A DNA stretch of 64,000 nucleotides from Pascua guehoae (lineage: Eukaryota > Basidiomycota > Tremellomycetes > Trichosporonales > Trichosporonaceae): NCBI GenBank assembly GCA_001600415.1, contig BCJX01000019.1, positions 375,248-439,247 on the forward strand, given 5' to 3'. Below the pieces are notes generated by a model, which saw nothing but the letters and a program-made list of their open reading frames with translations, was not told the DNA's origin and did no database searches. Positions 43,147 through 54,839 of the stretch are shown here, in pieces. Numbering within the stretch: position 1 is the stretch's first letter; each line of letters begins with the position of its first letter. Both the position numbers and the translations under genes were made by a program.

Positions 43147-43838
43147 GGTGAAGAGTGTGCCGTTAAAAGGGGCGTAGAAAAGTGGGTAGCTGGAGATGTC
43201 GCCTGTACAATCTTCAGGCAGCGAAGTGTTGCGCTCGAAGCGGGGGGGGGGTATGTTTTGATGTGAGTAAGGATCGAGGTGGTGTCAATGGAGTTTGTGG
43301 TGGGGAGGAGAGACGTCTGGACGCGATCGACGACCGTCCATGCCATGCCATGATGCGGCGGCGTGCCACGCTGGACGTGGCGCGCTAACATCTGGGGGTA
43401 GGCACGTTGAACGAGCGAGTTTCCGTTATTAGGCTCCTTGTGTTAATTTGATATATTTTATAATTTATGCGTGCCTAGCTATTGGAGGAAGTCTGCGTTA
43501 CAGTCAGCGCGTTGCGTGTCGTGCCCTCTCCCGCCCCTGTCTGGTTCAGGATCCAGTCTGCAAAGGTGGGTCCAGAGTTGGAGGTTGGATGGATGCAAGT
43601 CTGCATCCCGTCACACTTTCTTTCTTTCCTCGCCATTCTCTCCTTCTCCTCCTCATTCTCTCTGTCTCTTTCATCTCATACCCCCATCTTCAATCAAGTA
43701 CGTACAAAAACTACCCCCCGTCGCCATTGCGTCCATGGCCTCGAGCTCTTGCAGAGCTCGGCGCAGCATCGCTCCCAGGCACCAGTGGCCACCCACCAAA
43801 CTCTGCGTGCAAAGCTGACGCCGCACAGATCCCCAACA
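43147..43838. promoter_or_regulatory. divergent promoter, p24 / RanBP1
   Basis: 692 bp. A strong CT-rich block at 43618-43690 (TTTCTTTCCTCGCC and CTCATTCTCTCTGTCTC) precedes the RanBP1 start and probably forms its core promoter or leader, as for many highly expressed fungal genes. No other gene was seen. Confidence 0.5.
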
Positions 43839-45246
43839 ATGGCCGACACCAAGCCCGTATGTCCCGCCGTCCGCATGAGATACACAGTGATGCTCACCAT
43901 GAATAGCAGGAGACTGTCGACGAGCACGACCCCCAGTTTGAGCCCGTGATCCGCCTCACCGAGACGGTCGAGGCCAAGACTCACGAGGAGGACGAGGATG
44001 TCCTGTTCAAGATGTGCGTGACAATAACGGCGTTGCGTTTGCGCGACGCGACGCCACGGGTTTCGTCCCGAAACGGACATGTTCTGTCGCCATGGGCAGC
44101 GAATGGGACGACTGGGACGACTGGGAAGCGGCGGGTTGGTGGTGTGCACCATCTTGCCCAGCTGGGAAAGGCCACCCAAGTGGCTCCTGCTCTGTTGGTG
44201 TACTGTGCTCGGCGCAAGGGGTCTCGACAGCTCGCTTGCTTGACGCATGGTTGCTTGTGCATCGGTCGCTCTCGTGTTGCTTCTTCCCAGCGTTCCACTT
44301 CCTTCCTTCCCCACATCTCGCTGGTGTAGACATTTTTGGAAACTGACAAAACCAGGCGCGCAAAGCTCTTCCGCTTCCACAAGGACGACCTCGAGTGGAA
44401 GGAGCGCGGTACCGGTGACGTCCGCGTTCTCGCCCACAAGGAGACCAAGAAGGTCCGCCTCGTGATGCGCCGGGATAAGACGCTCAAGGTGTGCGCCAAC
44501 CACATCAGTGCGTATCGCGTGCTCGAGCATGCGGGGCAGGGCGGGGTGGTGCGAAGCGAGCGGTGTTGGCGGTGGCAGTGATCTCTCCTGCGAGCAATGC
44601 GCACGAGCTTGGTCCCGGTGGCCAGTGTGCTTGCGCCAACGATGCTTGGGCACCAAGTACCCCACCTCCCAGCCTCGTTACACGGTCTCAGGCCTCCCAC
44701 TGACCCGCAGTCACCTCCGAGATGACCCTCCAGCCCAACGTCGGTTCGGACCGCTCGTGGGTCTGGAACGTTGCCGCCGACTACGCCGAGGGCGAGCCCA
44801 CTGCCGAGACCCTTGCTATCCGTTTCGCCAACTCTGAGAGTACGTAGAGCTCGTTTATCGGCCAGGGCTAGAAACTGACGGCAGACGCCAACCTCTTCAA
44901 GAAGGCGTTCGAGGACGGACAGGCCACCAACGCGTCCCTGAGCGGCAAGCCGGCGGCTGCGGCTGAGGAGCCCAAGGCTGAGGAGGCCAAGGCTGAGGAG
45001 GCCAAGGCCGAGGAGCCCAAGGCTGAGGCTGCTGCCGAGGCCAAGGAGGACAAGGCCGAGCCCAAGGCCGAGGAGGCCAAGGAGGAGGCGTGAGTATTGA
45101 GTGTGAGCGTAAGAGTTGGTGGAAGAAAGAGGTGCTGGCTATATCACGGCTGGCCACCTCGCCCCTCTCCGTGCTCATGACGATGCCTTGACCACACTAA
45201 CGCCCACAGCAAGCCCGCCGAGGCCGAGGAGAAGAAGGCCGAGTAG
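43839..45246 (+). CDS. YRB1: Ran-specific GTPase-activating cofactor RanBP1 (Yrb1)
   Basis: Exons 43839-43856, 43910-44013, 44356-44507, 44711-44839, 44885-45089 and 45210-45246 agree in phase and give 214 aa. The first exon encodes only six residues. The RanBD fold is unmistakable: [100 protein letters not shown]. The protein binds Ran-GTP in the cytoplasm and helps RanGAP release exported cargo. The C-terminus is a low-complexity [15 protein letters not shown] tract, acidic and Lys-rich; it is longer than in animals but common in fungi. Introns 2 and 3 are 342 and 203 nt, much longer than the local average, and may have regulatory content. Confidence 0.94.
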
Positions 45247-46094
45247 GCGCATATACTACAGTAGCCTGGGCATGTAACGTGTGTGCCCATGTGCTCCCTC
45301 GTGGGGTTGGGTCCGGCACGATCTCGTATGTGAATCTAATGAGGGCTTGCGTGTGGTGCATTCCGACAGTCAATACGTGGGGCAGGCAGAGTGTTTATTG
45401 CTGGCTAACTAGTAATGCTGCTCGATTCTCAATGAGGTCTGCCATCCAGCTGGGCGTAGACCGGAACGTAGACCAGCGAGGGACAATGCACTACTAACCC
45501 CACATCTGGCGGTTGTATGGTGACAGCGCCTTTGGACACTGCCCCTAATACGGCCAGATCAAGTGAAGCCAGGTGTGGAACAGCAATGCTGGACGAACCT
45601 ACGACTGCAATATGTCTACCAACACAGCTGACAATACCCCACGCAAGCCACATGACCATCTCGACTTGTCCAACTCATCCGAGCAAGAGGGACCATGGGC
45701 AGTTGACTTGCAATCACGGTGAGGCATTCGTGTCGGATCAAGATATGGGAGCGTGGTGCACTATACTCGATGTAATAATGATAACGAGCAATGGCGGCTT
45801 GGGAAACGGACCCACAGCACAATGGACCGCGCCTGCCGCTGACGGAGTACGCGGATTCAGCTCCTGTCACAGGCCGACGCCCGCACAGAGATATGCACGC
45901 AGCGGTACCGCCAGCCACTCTGGTCCCAATGACCGTAACCCAAAATCCCTGACGGACGCTTGGCGTCACAGTGAGATGAGTGTGAATACATTGCCATGCT
46001 GCCCCTCCCCCTCGCACCCCTCTATGCCACCCCCCCTCTCACCCCTCTATGACACCCCCCTCTCACCCCTCTATGCCCCCCCCCCCGCCCCCGG
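45247..46094. other. intergenic, convergent genes, with a minisatellite
   Basis: Nothing gene-like. At 46011-46087 about three units of CTCTCACCCCTCTATGACAC (about 24 bp) end in a C11 run, right beside the heme lyase stop codon. Confidence 0.55.
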
Positions 46095-47738
46095 CTACAA
46101 CCCGCGCCACCACCCGCTCAGGCGCGTGCGCACACTGTCCCAGTCGTCGAGGGCGGGGCGGACGTCGAGGTAAAACGCCATGCGTTCGGGGTGTGCCGGG
46201 TCCTGCTTGCCCGAGTAAAAGTCGATGACGTAGCGGACGGGCGTGCCGCACCGGTCTACGATCCAGTCGTGGCGGTCGANNNNNNNNNNNNNNNNNNNNN
46301 NNNNNNNNNNNNNNNNNNNNNNNNNNNNNNNNNNNNNNNNNNNNNNNNNNNNNNNNNNNNNNNNNNNNNNNNNNNNNNNNNNNNNNNNNNNNNNNNNNNN
46401 NNNNNNNNNNNNNNNNNNNNNNNNNNNNNNNNNNNNNNNNNNNNNNNNNNNNNNNNNNNNNNNNNNNNNNNNNNNNNNNNNNNNNNNNNNNNNNNNNNNN
46501 NNNNNNNNNNNNNNNNNNNNNNNNNNNNNNNNNNNNNNNNNNNNNNNNNNNNNNNNNNNNNNNNNNNNNNNNNNNNNGAGAGATGAGGGGGGAGCGTGGG
46601 GAGGGGTAGAGTGGAGAGGGCGGAGAGTGGAGAGGGGGAGAGGGGAGACGAGGAGGAGTCTATGTTGGGTGGTTCGAGGGGTAGCCGCCGCGCGTAGTTG
46701 GGGGTGGAACCCGCGTCTAGGCCTTGACAGTGGTGGCTTGCAGTGCTGGTCTGCCATCCGGGTGCCCGCGCATATGGTGTCCAGCAACCTCAAGTGCCAC
46801 AACCTCGAGTCCCACAACCACGAGTCCAAATATCTCGAGCCCAAAAACCTCGAGTCTAACAACCTCGAGTCCAGCCGGCTGCTGTCCCAGTTGTGGTCCA
46901 GCCAGCAGGGGTATAGAGCCGGACCTCGTGTTGAGGAACGCCCTGTACACCCAATACACCCAGTATGCCAGGCAATACCAGCAACGCCCCGCATAGCTCT
47001 GCCGTCCACCAACTTGCGCCCAGCTCGATCCGCTGGCCCAGCCCCCTGGTCACCTGGACCAGTCCCGTTGGCCCTCAACCACATGCCCAATGCCCACTTG
47101 TCACCACGGCCAAAACCAACTCACCCAAGCACCGTCTTTGCCCACGCCTTTGGCGTCCTGTCCCTGGGCCGTCCCACAAAGCTACTCAACCTCACGCCGC
47201 CCGCACACTTTTCGCCGCCCATCCCGGCCTCCCAGGCCAGGACCTGCTCCCACGCGCGCTCATTGACGGCATTGTGGATGGGGACGACGGTGCGCATGTC
47301 GGCAGCGCGGGGCTGGTGATTTTTCCGGAGCATGGCGTTGAAAAACTGCTGCTCGGACGGATAGACCCAGTTGCCCTTTGCTGCGTCGCCCGCTGGCTCG
47401 CCGTCGGCGGTGGCGGCGTCGGCGGCCGCGTGCTCCGAGTTTGGCTGAAAGTCGCGCCGCGCCCCGCGCGGGATGGACGAGATTTCCCGCTCGGCGCCGA
47501 GCGAGGCCGCGGCCGAAGGTTTGTCGCTGCCAGACGACGAAGGCTGGAGCGGGTGCGCGATCGCGCCGGCCTGCAGCCATACGCTCCGCGCCGACTCGTC
47601 CACGGGGCACGAGTCCGACGTCACGCCCGCCGGTACCGGGGGGTGGTCCTCGGGCATGCCCTGCGGGGACGGCGGGGGCGCAGGTGTAGACGCTGGCGTA
47701 GAGGACGCTGCCTCGGGGGAGGAGGAGAACCAGCGCAT
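46095..47738 (-). CDS. cytochrome c heme lyase (holocytochrome c synthase), middle part lost in a gap
   Basis: Exon 1 (47738-47125) encodes the N-terminal two thirds. It starts with a Ser/Pro-rich leader ([20 protein letters not shown]), then [13 protein letters not shown] with a CP dipeptide, and then the conserved core: [77 protein letters not shown]. The C-terminus (46279-46095) reads [57 protein letters not shown]. The enzyme joins heme to apocytochrome c (or c1) in the mitochondrial intermembrane space. CP motifs bind heme. The segment between these parts lies in 298 N (46280-46577) and an intron of at least 547 bp. This intron holds a 15-bp minisatellite and a purine-rich block. Cyc3 versus Cyt2 type cannot be decided. 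Confidence 0.88.
46280..46577. other. assembly gap (298 N) inside the heme lyase gene
   Basis: The unknown bases interrupt the C-terminal exon just upstream of DRHDW. The gap flank at 46578-46665 is almost pure purine (GAGAGATGAGGGGGGAGCGT type), which may be why assembly failed. Confidence 0.95.
46784..46874. repeat. 15-bp minisatellite in a heme lyase intron
   Basis: Six copies of a 15-bp unit, consensus CAACCTCGAGTCCAA, some with one or two changes. Confidence 0.85.
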
Positions 47739-48059
47739 CGTGGCAGGGCTGGCGGCGGTGGTGGTGTTCAAGTGTCGTTGCAGTGTCGTTGTCGAATGGT
47801 CGTCTCGAGATTACAGTCGCCGGGTGTATGTCTTGGACGAGGACCGACTTTTGAGCGTGGGCGGGAGTATTTCCACGTGGGTTGAAAACACGTGAGAGTT
47901 GTGACGCACTTGTGCACTTGGGCGATTGTCGCGATCGATACCGATACAAGAGAAGAGACACCATCTAGATCATTGACAGACTAGACACTACCTCTCCTCA
48001 ACACCAGGTGTTTGCACTATCCGAGCTTTTACCCGCCCCGCCCCCACCTCCCGCGCACG
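47739..48059. promoter_or_regulatory. divergent promoter, heme lyase / Far11
   Basis: 321 bp between divergent starts. No TATA box is obvious on either strand, as expected for housekeeping genes. Confidence 0.4.
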
Positions 48060-51000
48060 ATGTTGGGCTTTGACCGCCTCAACCCGTTCCAGCTCACGAG
48101 CTCGAACGCTCAACAACAGCAGCCCCCGCAGCAGCAGCAGGCGCCGCTCGCACCCGACCAGCGCCTGCCGACCGTCCCGCGCCCCCGGAGCGGCGGCGAG
48201 GGGTCCGGCCCCGGAAGGGCCGGGGATGGCATGCCCCGTGATGCCGACGACCAACATGGGCAGCAGCCACAGTCCAAGGGGAGGCAGAAGGTGGGTGCTT
48301 GTGGTCGTGTGCGCGGGCAAGCGGTGTGGTGGAGGGTATCTTTGGGCGTTCCGTTCACGTTTACGTTCATGCGACGCGTCCTTGTTTTGGGACATTCCTG
48401 GGCCTGCGCACCTCTGCATCTGCAGTCTCATAGATCCGCAAGTTCTGCGTCTGCACATATCTGCGCGCTCTCTCGGCCTGCACGCCGTCGGGTCTACATG
48501 TCTCTGCACCCACCCTTCTGCACGTCTCCACCACTGCTACCCCCGACACGGCAGTACGGAGCAGACGCCGCCGCAACTCTGACGTACTAACCCCCAGACG
48601 CAACTGTTCGACTTCCACTACGATGACACGGACACGTTAATGAACGAACTCGACGAGTTCTACCCGTACATTGAGATGAAGCACGTTGCGCAGAACGCGG
48701 TGCGCTTCGAGGGCTCGTTTAGCGGCGGTGCGTCGTGCTATCAACTGGGTGCAGGGCTGAGTTTTGGCTGACCCACAGAATGGACATCGGCGAGCGTCGA
48801 GCGCCGAAAGGCATATGTCGAGACGCAGCTAGAGTTTCTCGAAAGCCCCGTGAATGAGAAGCGGAGGGAAGCACAGGGGCGCCTCCTGTACCTTCTTCAA
48901 GGTGGGCCAGCTTCCTCAGCCTTTGCTGACCCCAGGCTGTTTCGCCGAGACGACGTCGCCTGAGATGCAGCTGCACTGGATTATCGAGAATGCAAAGCTC
49001 ATCCGCTCGGTCGACGGCGTGTCGACGCTCGTGTATGGCTTGCGTGACGCGGCGCGGCGGTACGACACCACCGAGTGCGTAGAACTCTGTGTTGTTGACC
49101 AAGCCCACCCATGCTGACGCCCACTAGCATTCTCGACAAACCGCCACCGCCTCGAGAGCGTTCTGGCTCATCCAACCTCGTCCCCATTGACCCCTTTGAT
49201 GTGCACTCTGGCGAGCTCATGGACGTGCTCGCCATGCTCTACTTTGTCGTCGAAGTGTTCCGCACCGACGAGTCGTTTGGCGATGAACTCAGTGCGTCAC
49301 CGCAACATCAGAAGGTTGGGATCGTTGCTGACCCACAGTGTCGATGGACCCCCCACTTCCGCTCATGCTCGTGGGCATGGTCGCTGGACTCAAGGACAGG
49401 ATGATGCCAAAAGGGTACCCGGTGAAGAAGGTGCTCTTGTTGCTGTGGAAGACGCTTCTGGCCTGCCTGGGCGGTATGCGAGAAGCAGCAAAGACAAAGG
49501 CGCTGTCGCGAGAGCTCGCGGGAATGGGACCGGAGCAGAAGGGTGAGCATGCCCCCGTTGTGAGCGCCACGCTGACAGGCAGACTTTGCAAAGTCGACAC
49601 CGATGGACATTGCCAACTGGCGCCGCGATACGGCGACCAAGTATCCGACATTTGCACCCGAGCCATTTGCGCCCCCAGGCGTGTCTGTCACGACAGAATT
49701 GCTAGCAGAGAGCATCAAACCTATGCCTGCGCGGTCCAACTACCATTCGACTGAGATTCCCCAGAGCTCTCCCGCCAATGCCTCGTCGTCGATGCCCCAG
49801 CCAGGTACGCCGGCACCAACGCCACCACAAACCCCACAACAGCGCCCAAAGAAGCTCCAATTCCAGACGGACCCCACACGGCCCTTTGTCTTCCCATATT
49901 CGCAAGGTTCAGAGGGTCCCCCTTCGAGCCTGGTGCCGTACGCTATCGACGAAGCAGACCGGTTGTACCACTCGCACGTCTTTGTGTCGCTGGGTTTGTA
50001 CCAGCTGTGGCAGGCGCGAGAGGACTGTCTGCGTGAAGAGCGCGGCCTGGGTCGCCAGGGCCTGCTTGGGTTCTCTGACCTCTCGCTCGACGACGAGGAT
50101 GACGAGGCAGCAGAGGTAGCACTGCAGCGCGACTGGGAGTACGAGGCCGACGAAGAGCGCGCGAGGGCTAGAGGAGACAAGGCGGGTGTAAAGCTGGCGC
50201 AGGAGAAGCGTGCAGCTGCGCGCAGGCTGTACCGCGTCGAGGTTATTTATGTGAGCAGCTCAGTTGACAAGGAAAAGCTGACGACCAGCGCTCGATGCTG
50301 CCAATGATGCAGAACACGGTCATTGTTCTCCTCAAGCTCCTTCTAGCGACAGTGACCTCTACCAACAACCCGTCGGCTCACTTAAATACCGCTGGAGGCC
50401 CCGGTGGTCCGAATTCACCCACACAGGATATGCCTCGTGAGTTGCTCCTGCTCCTTAATCGCTGCTAATCTCCAGAACCCGACCTCCCACCGCCCACAAA
50501 AGAAGAGGTGGATATTGCCCGCCACCGGGAAATCACGTCCAAGGCCGTGTCGGCCATCATCTTGCTCCTTCTCAAGTGGTTCAAGGCGTCTCGTGGGTCG
50601 CTGCCTCCAACGCGTTACTGACTCCCCAGACATTCTCAAATTCCATCACCTGACGCAGCTGCTGCTCGACTCCAACTGCCTCGTGCTTGTGCTCAAGATT
50701 TTTGGCCTGCAGGAGATTTCAGCCATGGTGCAGACCAAGAACGAGATGGCCGACTGCAGTTTCTTCCGGTACCTGCACTACCACGGTTCACGGGATCGCG
50801 AGCGCGACCCGCTCCCCGAGGACATGCGCGATCGGACGACGGCGCCAAAGTCGGAGGAGCGCGAGCAGGACGGCGAGGAAGTCGAGTTGATTACAGACTA
50901 CTCGTGGCGCAACTTTTTCTCGACCATCAACCTGGTCAAGATTCTGCAAAAGATTACCAAACATCGCATCCACCGCATTCTGCTCATGTGCCAGTACAAG

Positions 51001-52349
51001 AGCAGCGCGATTCTCAAGCGCGTGCTCCGTGTCAACCAGCCAATGCTCCAGCTCCAGGCGCTCAAGCTCGTCAAGAGCCAGATGCCATACTGTGGGCGGA
51101 AATGGCGCTCGAGTGAGTTTTAGGGTGCAAGGCCAATGCTGATATCCGTCTCAGCCAACATGAAGATTATCACGAGCATCTACCTCAACTGCCGGCCCGA
51201 GCTGCGCAACGACTGGCTCGTCGGTGTCGAAGCCGACCTCGAGGCCGAGGACGCTTTGGTCGGCAAACCCCAGGAGCTCGCGCTCCGCTCGCTGATTGCT
51301 TTTTACAACAAGAGCAACTATGCCGCGCACCTGGCACCGTCGTTCCCTGAGGAGCTGCGACGCAGCGACTCGATTGCCGTCGCCGACGAGCCTGGTCTAG
51401 TGCCTCCGGGCGCCCGTCGCCGCTCTCGCTTATTCTCGACCTCGAGCTGGTCGGACATTGAATTCCCCCCAAGCCGGTGGGGCGACCTGCCCTACAACCC
51501 AGACGGCATGATCGAATTCTGGATGCACGAGTACGAAGACGTCCTGCGCCAAGTCTTTGGTGAGGGTACCTCGCAGGACGACTGGGTCGCGGGCGAAGAG
51601 GGTGACTCGGACGAGCTCGACCCGTCTGCCCTCGGCGCGAGGGAACTGGGCGCATCGCCGTCGCGCCTCGGTCTCGGTGGACCGGGCGCGCCGGGCCCCC
51701 CCGAGCGCGACGACGCGGCGTGGATCCGCCTCGGCGAGCTCATGCGCGCACGCGGCGCCCCCGACGAAGAGGCCATTTCCGACTCGGAGAGCGTCGTCAC
51801 CGTCGGCGAGCTCGGCGAGGACGCGCGCCTCGAGGCCGAAGAGGAAGGGAGGAGCATGTTTGCCGCCATGCAGCGGCAGCGGCGGAAGAGCAAGGGCGAC
51901 GAGAATACGTGGGAGGTGAGTTGGGAACATGATTGGAGCGAGTGCTGGGGGCCTCGTTATTGCGGGAGGACCATGGCCTAGCAAACCAAAGCGGGCGTGC
52001 TGGCAAGGCGCTGGCTAGTTTGACAGAAGAGCAAAAGGCCACGATCAGACTCCCCCACGACTCACAACGCTACCTCTCTCCAAGACTCACGCCGCCCGTT
52101 ACTAACACCCAGCACATGTCACCCAACACGCTCCGCATGCTACCCCGGAGCCCGACCGAACGCCGCCGCTCGTCATCGTCGGGCGGCTCACCCCTCCGCC
52201 CCGTCCTCGTCCTCGGCGCCGCCGACATGGAGGTGTTTGACGAGGACGAAGAAGTGCCCGGCCCCATGCCGATCAATCCCGAGACGCGCGACGAGATTGA
52301 GCGCGAGTATGGCGCCGTCGACGAGGTCGAGTATGCGTTTAATGTTTAG
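48060..52349 (+). CDS. FAR11: STRIPAK subunit Far11/STRIP (N1221 and DUF3402 domains)
   Basis: Twelve exons: 48060-48290, 48598-48727, 48779-48901, 48936-49074, 49128-49291, 49339-49542, 49583-50250, 50289-50436, 50476-50592, 50630-51112, 51155-51915 and 52113-52349. Phases agree and give 1134 aa. After a Gln/Pro-rich N-terminus the N1221 domain starts at LFDFHYDDTDTLMNELDEFY. It continues with LLYLLQGCFAETTSPEMQLH, MSMDPPLPLMLVGMVAGLKD and GYPVKKVLLLLWKTLLACLG. The C-terminal DUF3402 part has TKEEVDIARHREITSKAVSA, DSNCLVLVLKIFGLQEISAM, DYSWRNFFSTINLVKILQKI and QALKLVKSQMPYCGRKWRST. STRIP proteins scaffold the striatin-PP2A phosphatase complex, which controls fungal cell fusion, septation and TORC2 signalling. 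Intron 1 (307 nt) and the last intron (197 nt, perfect TACTAAC branch) are long. A shorter last intron ending near 51969 would also keep the frame and add about 48 residues, so two isoforms are possible. Confidence 0.92.
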
Positions 52350-52630
52350 GTGGGGCGTGGGGTGGAAGGTACATGGTGAGGGGGTGGCGAGGCCGGCGAG
52401 GGGTGGTGGGGGAGGGGACAAAGTCGGGGAGGGAACAAAGTCGGGGAGGGGAGAAGGTGGGAGAGACTGGTGAAGGTTCGAGTGGAGTGGGAAGGGTATC
52501 TGCACAGTGCAGCCGGATGGCATTGATGTATTTTGCCATGCAAGTCATGAAAGATGCGAAGTGGCGGAGCATCCGTTGGGACGGTGTGCGGGCAGTGTGA
52601 AGGGGAGAGAGAAGGGATGAAGGGGAGAAA

Positions 52631-52720
52631 CGGTGTGGAGGGGAGAGAAACATTGTGGAGGGGAGAGAAACATTGTGGAGGGGAGAGAAACATTGTGGAG
52701 GGGAGAGAAACAGTGTGAAG
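52631..52720. repeat. 20-bp tandem repeat, about four and a half copies
   Basis: Unit CATTGTGGAGGGGAGAGAAA, nearly perfect, in the 3' flank of Far11. Confidence 0.9.
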
Positions 52721-53457
52721 AAAAGGTAATCGTCATGTTGGATGTGGTCTTGGGCCTTGGAAAGGCTGAAAGAATCCAGAAAGATTCTTGGCTGACGTTT
52801 GCAGTGTACAGGTGCGTCCGGAAAGTCTTGAGACTGCCACTTTGAGCTCGGTCTAGTCCAAGTTGCCCAGGACACTCTCAAGACTGATCCAATGGCACAG
52901 CAAGTGGACACACGACTGTTTCCTGTTGTTGTGTCCTACACGTCCTGAACGCCTCGCTGTATACGGACTGTACCCCTATATGGCAATCTCATGACTTTTC
53001 GGGCACACCTGTATGTGTGCGTGTGCACTGGCTGACGTGGGAAGTGCCAGTCATGCCGACGAGCGCATGAGCCGGGCACAGAGCCACTGATCCACTGAGC
53101 GACACGGTATCCAGCAAGTGTCACGCCCCTGCACTCGCTGCTCCAAGTTGTCACTCGCTACTGCTCTTGCTCACTACTACTGTCGCTCACGACTGCTTTT
53201 GCACACGACGACTCGATCTCACGGCGCTACCCACTGGCCCTCACCAACCCCATGCCCCATCTGGCGCACTCGTGTCTCCGCTCGTGTCTCTGCTGGTGTC
53301 TCTGCGTGCTCGGATTTCTCACACGGCTCATGCTCCGAGCGTCACGGCATGCGTCGAGGCGTGCATCGAGGCGTGCATCGAGGCGTGCGTCGGGTACATC
53401 GGCAAGGACCTCGAGGACGGGTGACTCGACGACCCGCGCCGCACGAACGGGTACATC

Positions 53458-53545
53458 CACAGGGGTATGGAGAACGGGTCCATCAAGGACACGGAGAACG
53501 GGTACCTCAAGGACACTGCGAACGGGTACACCAAGCACACCACCA
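53458..53545 (+). repeat. 24-bp imperfect tandem repeat
   Basis: About three copies of GAGAACGGGTACATCAAGGAC with three further bases each. On this strand they encode TENGYLKD-like units. The preceding 53345-53395 stretch has four copies of GCGTGCATCGAG. Confidence 0.7.
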
Positions 53546-54269
53546 TTGGCGACCCCCTCGCCCCCGTACCCGCCCTTGTCCTCTTCGTCGTCATCATTCT
53601 CCCTATCCTCATCGTCATTCTCAACAATCACAATCGTCGACCTCCTCTTCTCCCGCTCCACCTCGTCCATCTAACCCCAACCCCCGAACTCTGGTCCATC
53701 TATCCCCAACCCCCGACCTCGTCCACCCGTCCCCGAATTGTCGGACGTTAACTCGCGCCCAACGCCCCGTTACCTCAGTCCCCCGGCCAATAGACTCCCC
53801 CATGGCCCCCCAATGGCCCCTTCAATGTCGCCTCGGTGCCCCCTCCCCGCGCCACAGCCAAGTGCCCAGTCCAACGTCGACACCAGCCATGTGGCACCCC
53901 TTGCTAGCTCTATCCCGCCGTCGCACGCCAGCGCCCTGCACCGCCCCCGACGCCACCCGCCCCCTCTGTCCGCCGTCGGACCGCATTGCGTCGCTGCCGA
54001 CCACGTGCCGGCCCGTCCCCCATTGCGAGCTCGGGACGCTGCCGGGCCCACGGCCGCGCGGGAATCTTGACCGTTGGAGGGGAGGGGGTCCGATGGCCCC
54101 GTACAGTGTCTGCTACGCATAGTGTCTGATTTTTTTTTCCACCGACCCACCCTGGCCCCCGACGCCGACTCTGCCTCCCCCCACACGGCTTGGGTTTGCG
54201 TGCCGGGCTTGCTATGCAGGACACGATGTGTCTGTGCCTTGCCGGCACAGAGTCTACACCCCACTCGCC

Positions 54270-54476
54270 ACTGGCCACTGGCCACTGGCCACTCCCCACT
54301 CCCCACTCCCCACTCCCCACTCGCCACCCCCACCCCAGGGGGTACACCCACCCCGCGCTCAATCCTCCCCCATGCCCGCCATGTCCGGCACTGATCGACG
54401 TGCGCATGGCGGGCGAACAGGCTAGACCCAGACCCAGACCCAGACCCACACCCACACCCACACCCACACCCGACTC
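54270..54476. repeat. clustered short microsatellites
   Basis: CCACTGG x4 then CCCCACT x4 lie at 54270-54333. (AGACCC)n passing into (ACACCC)n lies at 54422-54476. Confidence 0.85.
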
Positions 54477-54839
54477 GACTGGACCACACTGCATCCCCCC
54501 TCCCCCCCTCCGATACACTCTATGCACCCGCATCCACCTTTGTGGGGCACACTTTGTGATTAGCTTACGGCCGGGACAGGTGCCGGGGGCGCGCCGGCCG
54601 GGGGCGCATCGCGTGTGGCGTGGGCATGCGGCGCCTGGCCTTGTCCTTGCTCGTTTGGTGTGTCGTGTACGATACTTGGGTGTGAGTCGCGCTGGCGTGG
54701 AATTCGGTTGACGTCGTTTGTCGTCGGTTGTCGTCGGGTGTCGTCGGTTGTTGTCGGTTGTCGTGCATTGTTGTCAACATGGGTCGTTTGGTTGCTGGGC
54801 ATGGTTTGTTTGTCTTTGGCGTCTTCGTCCACGCTGGGT

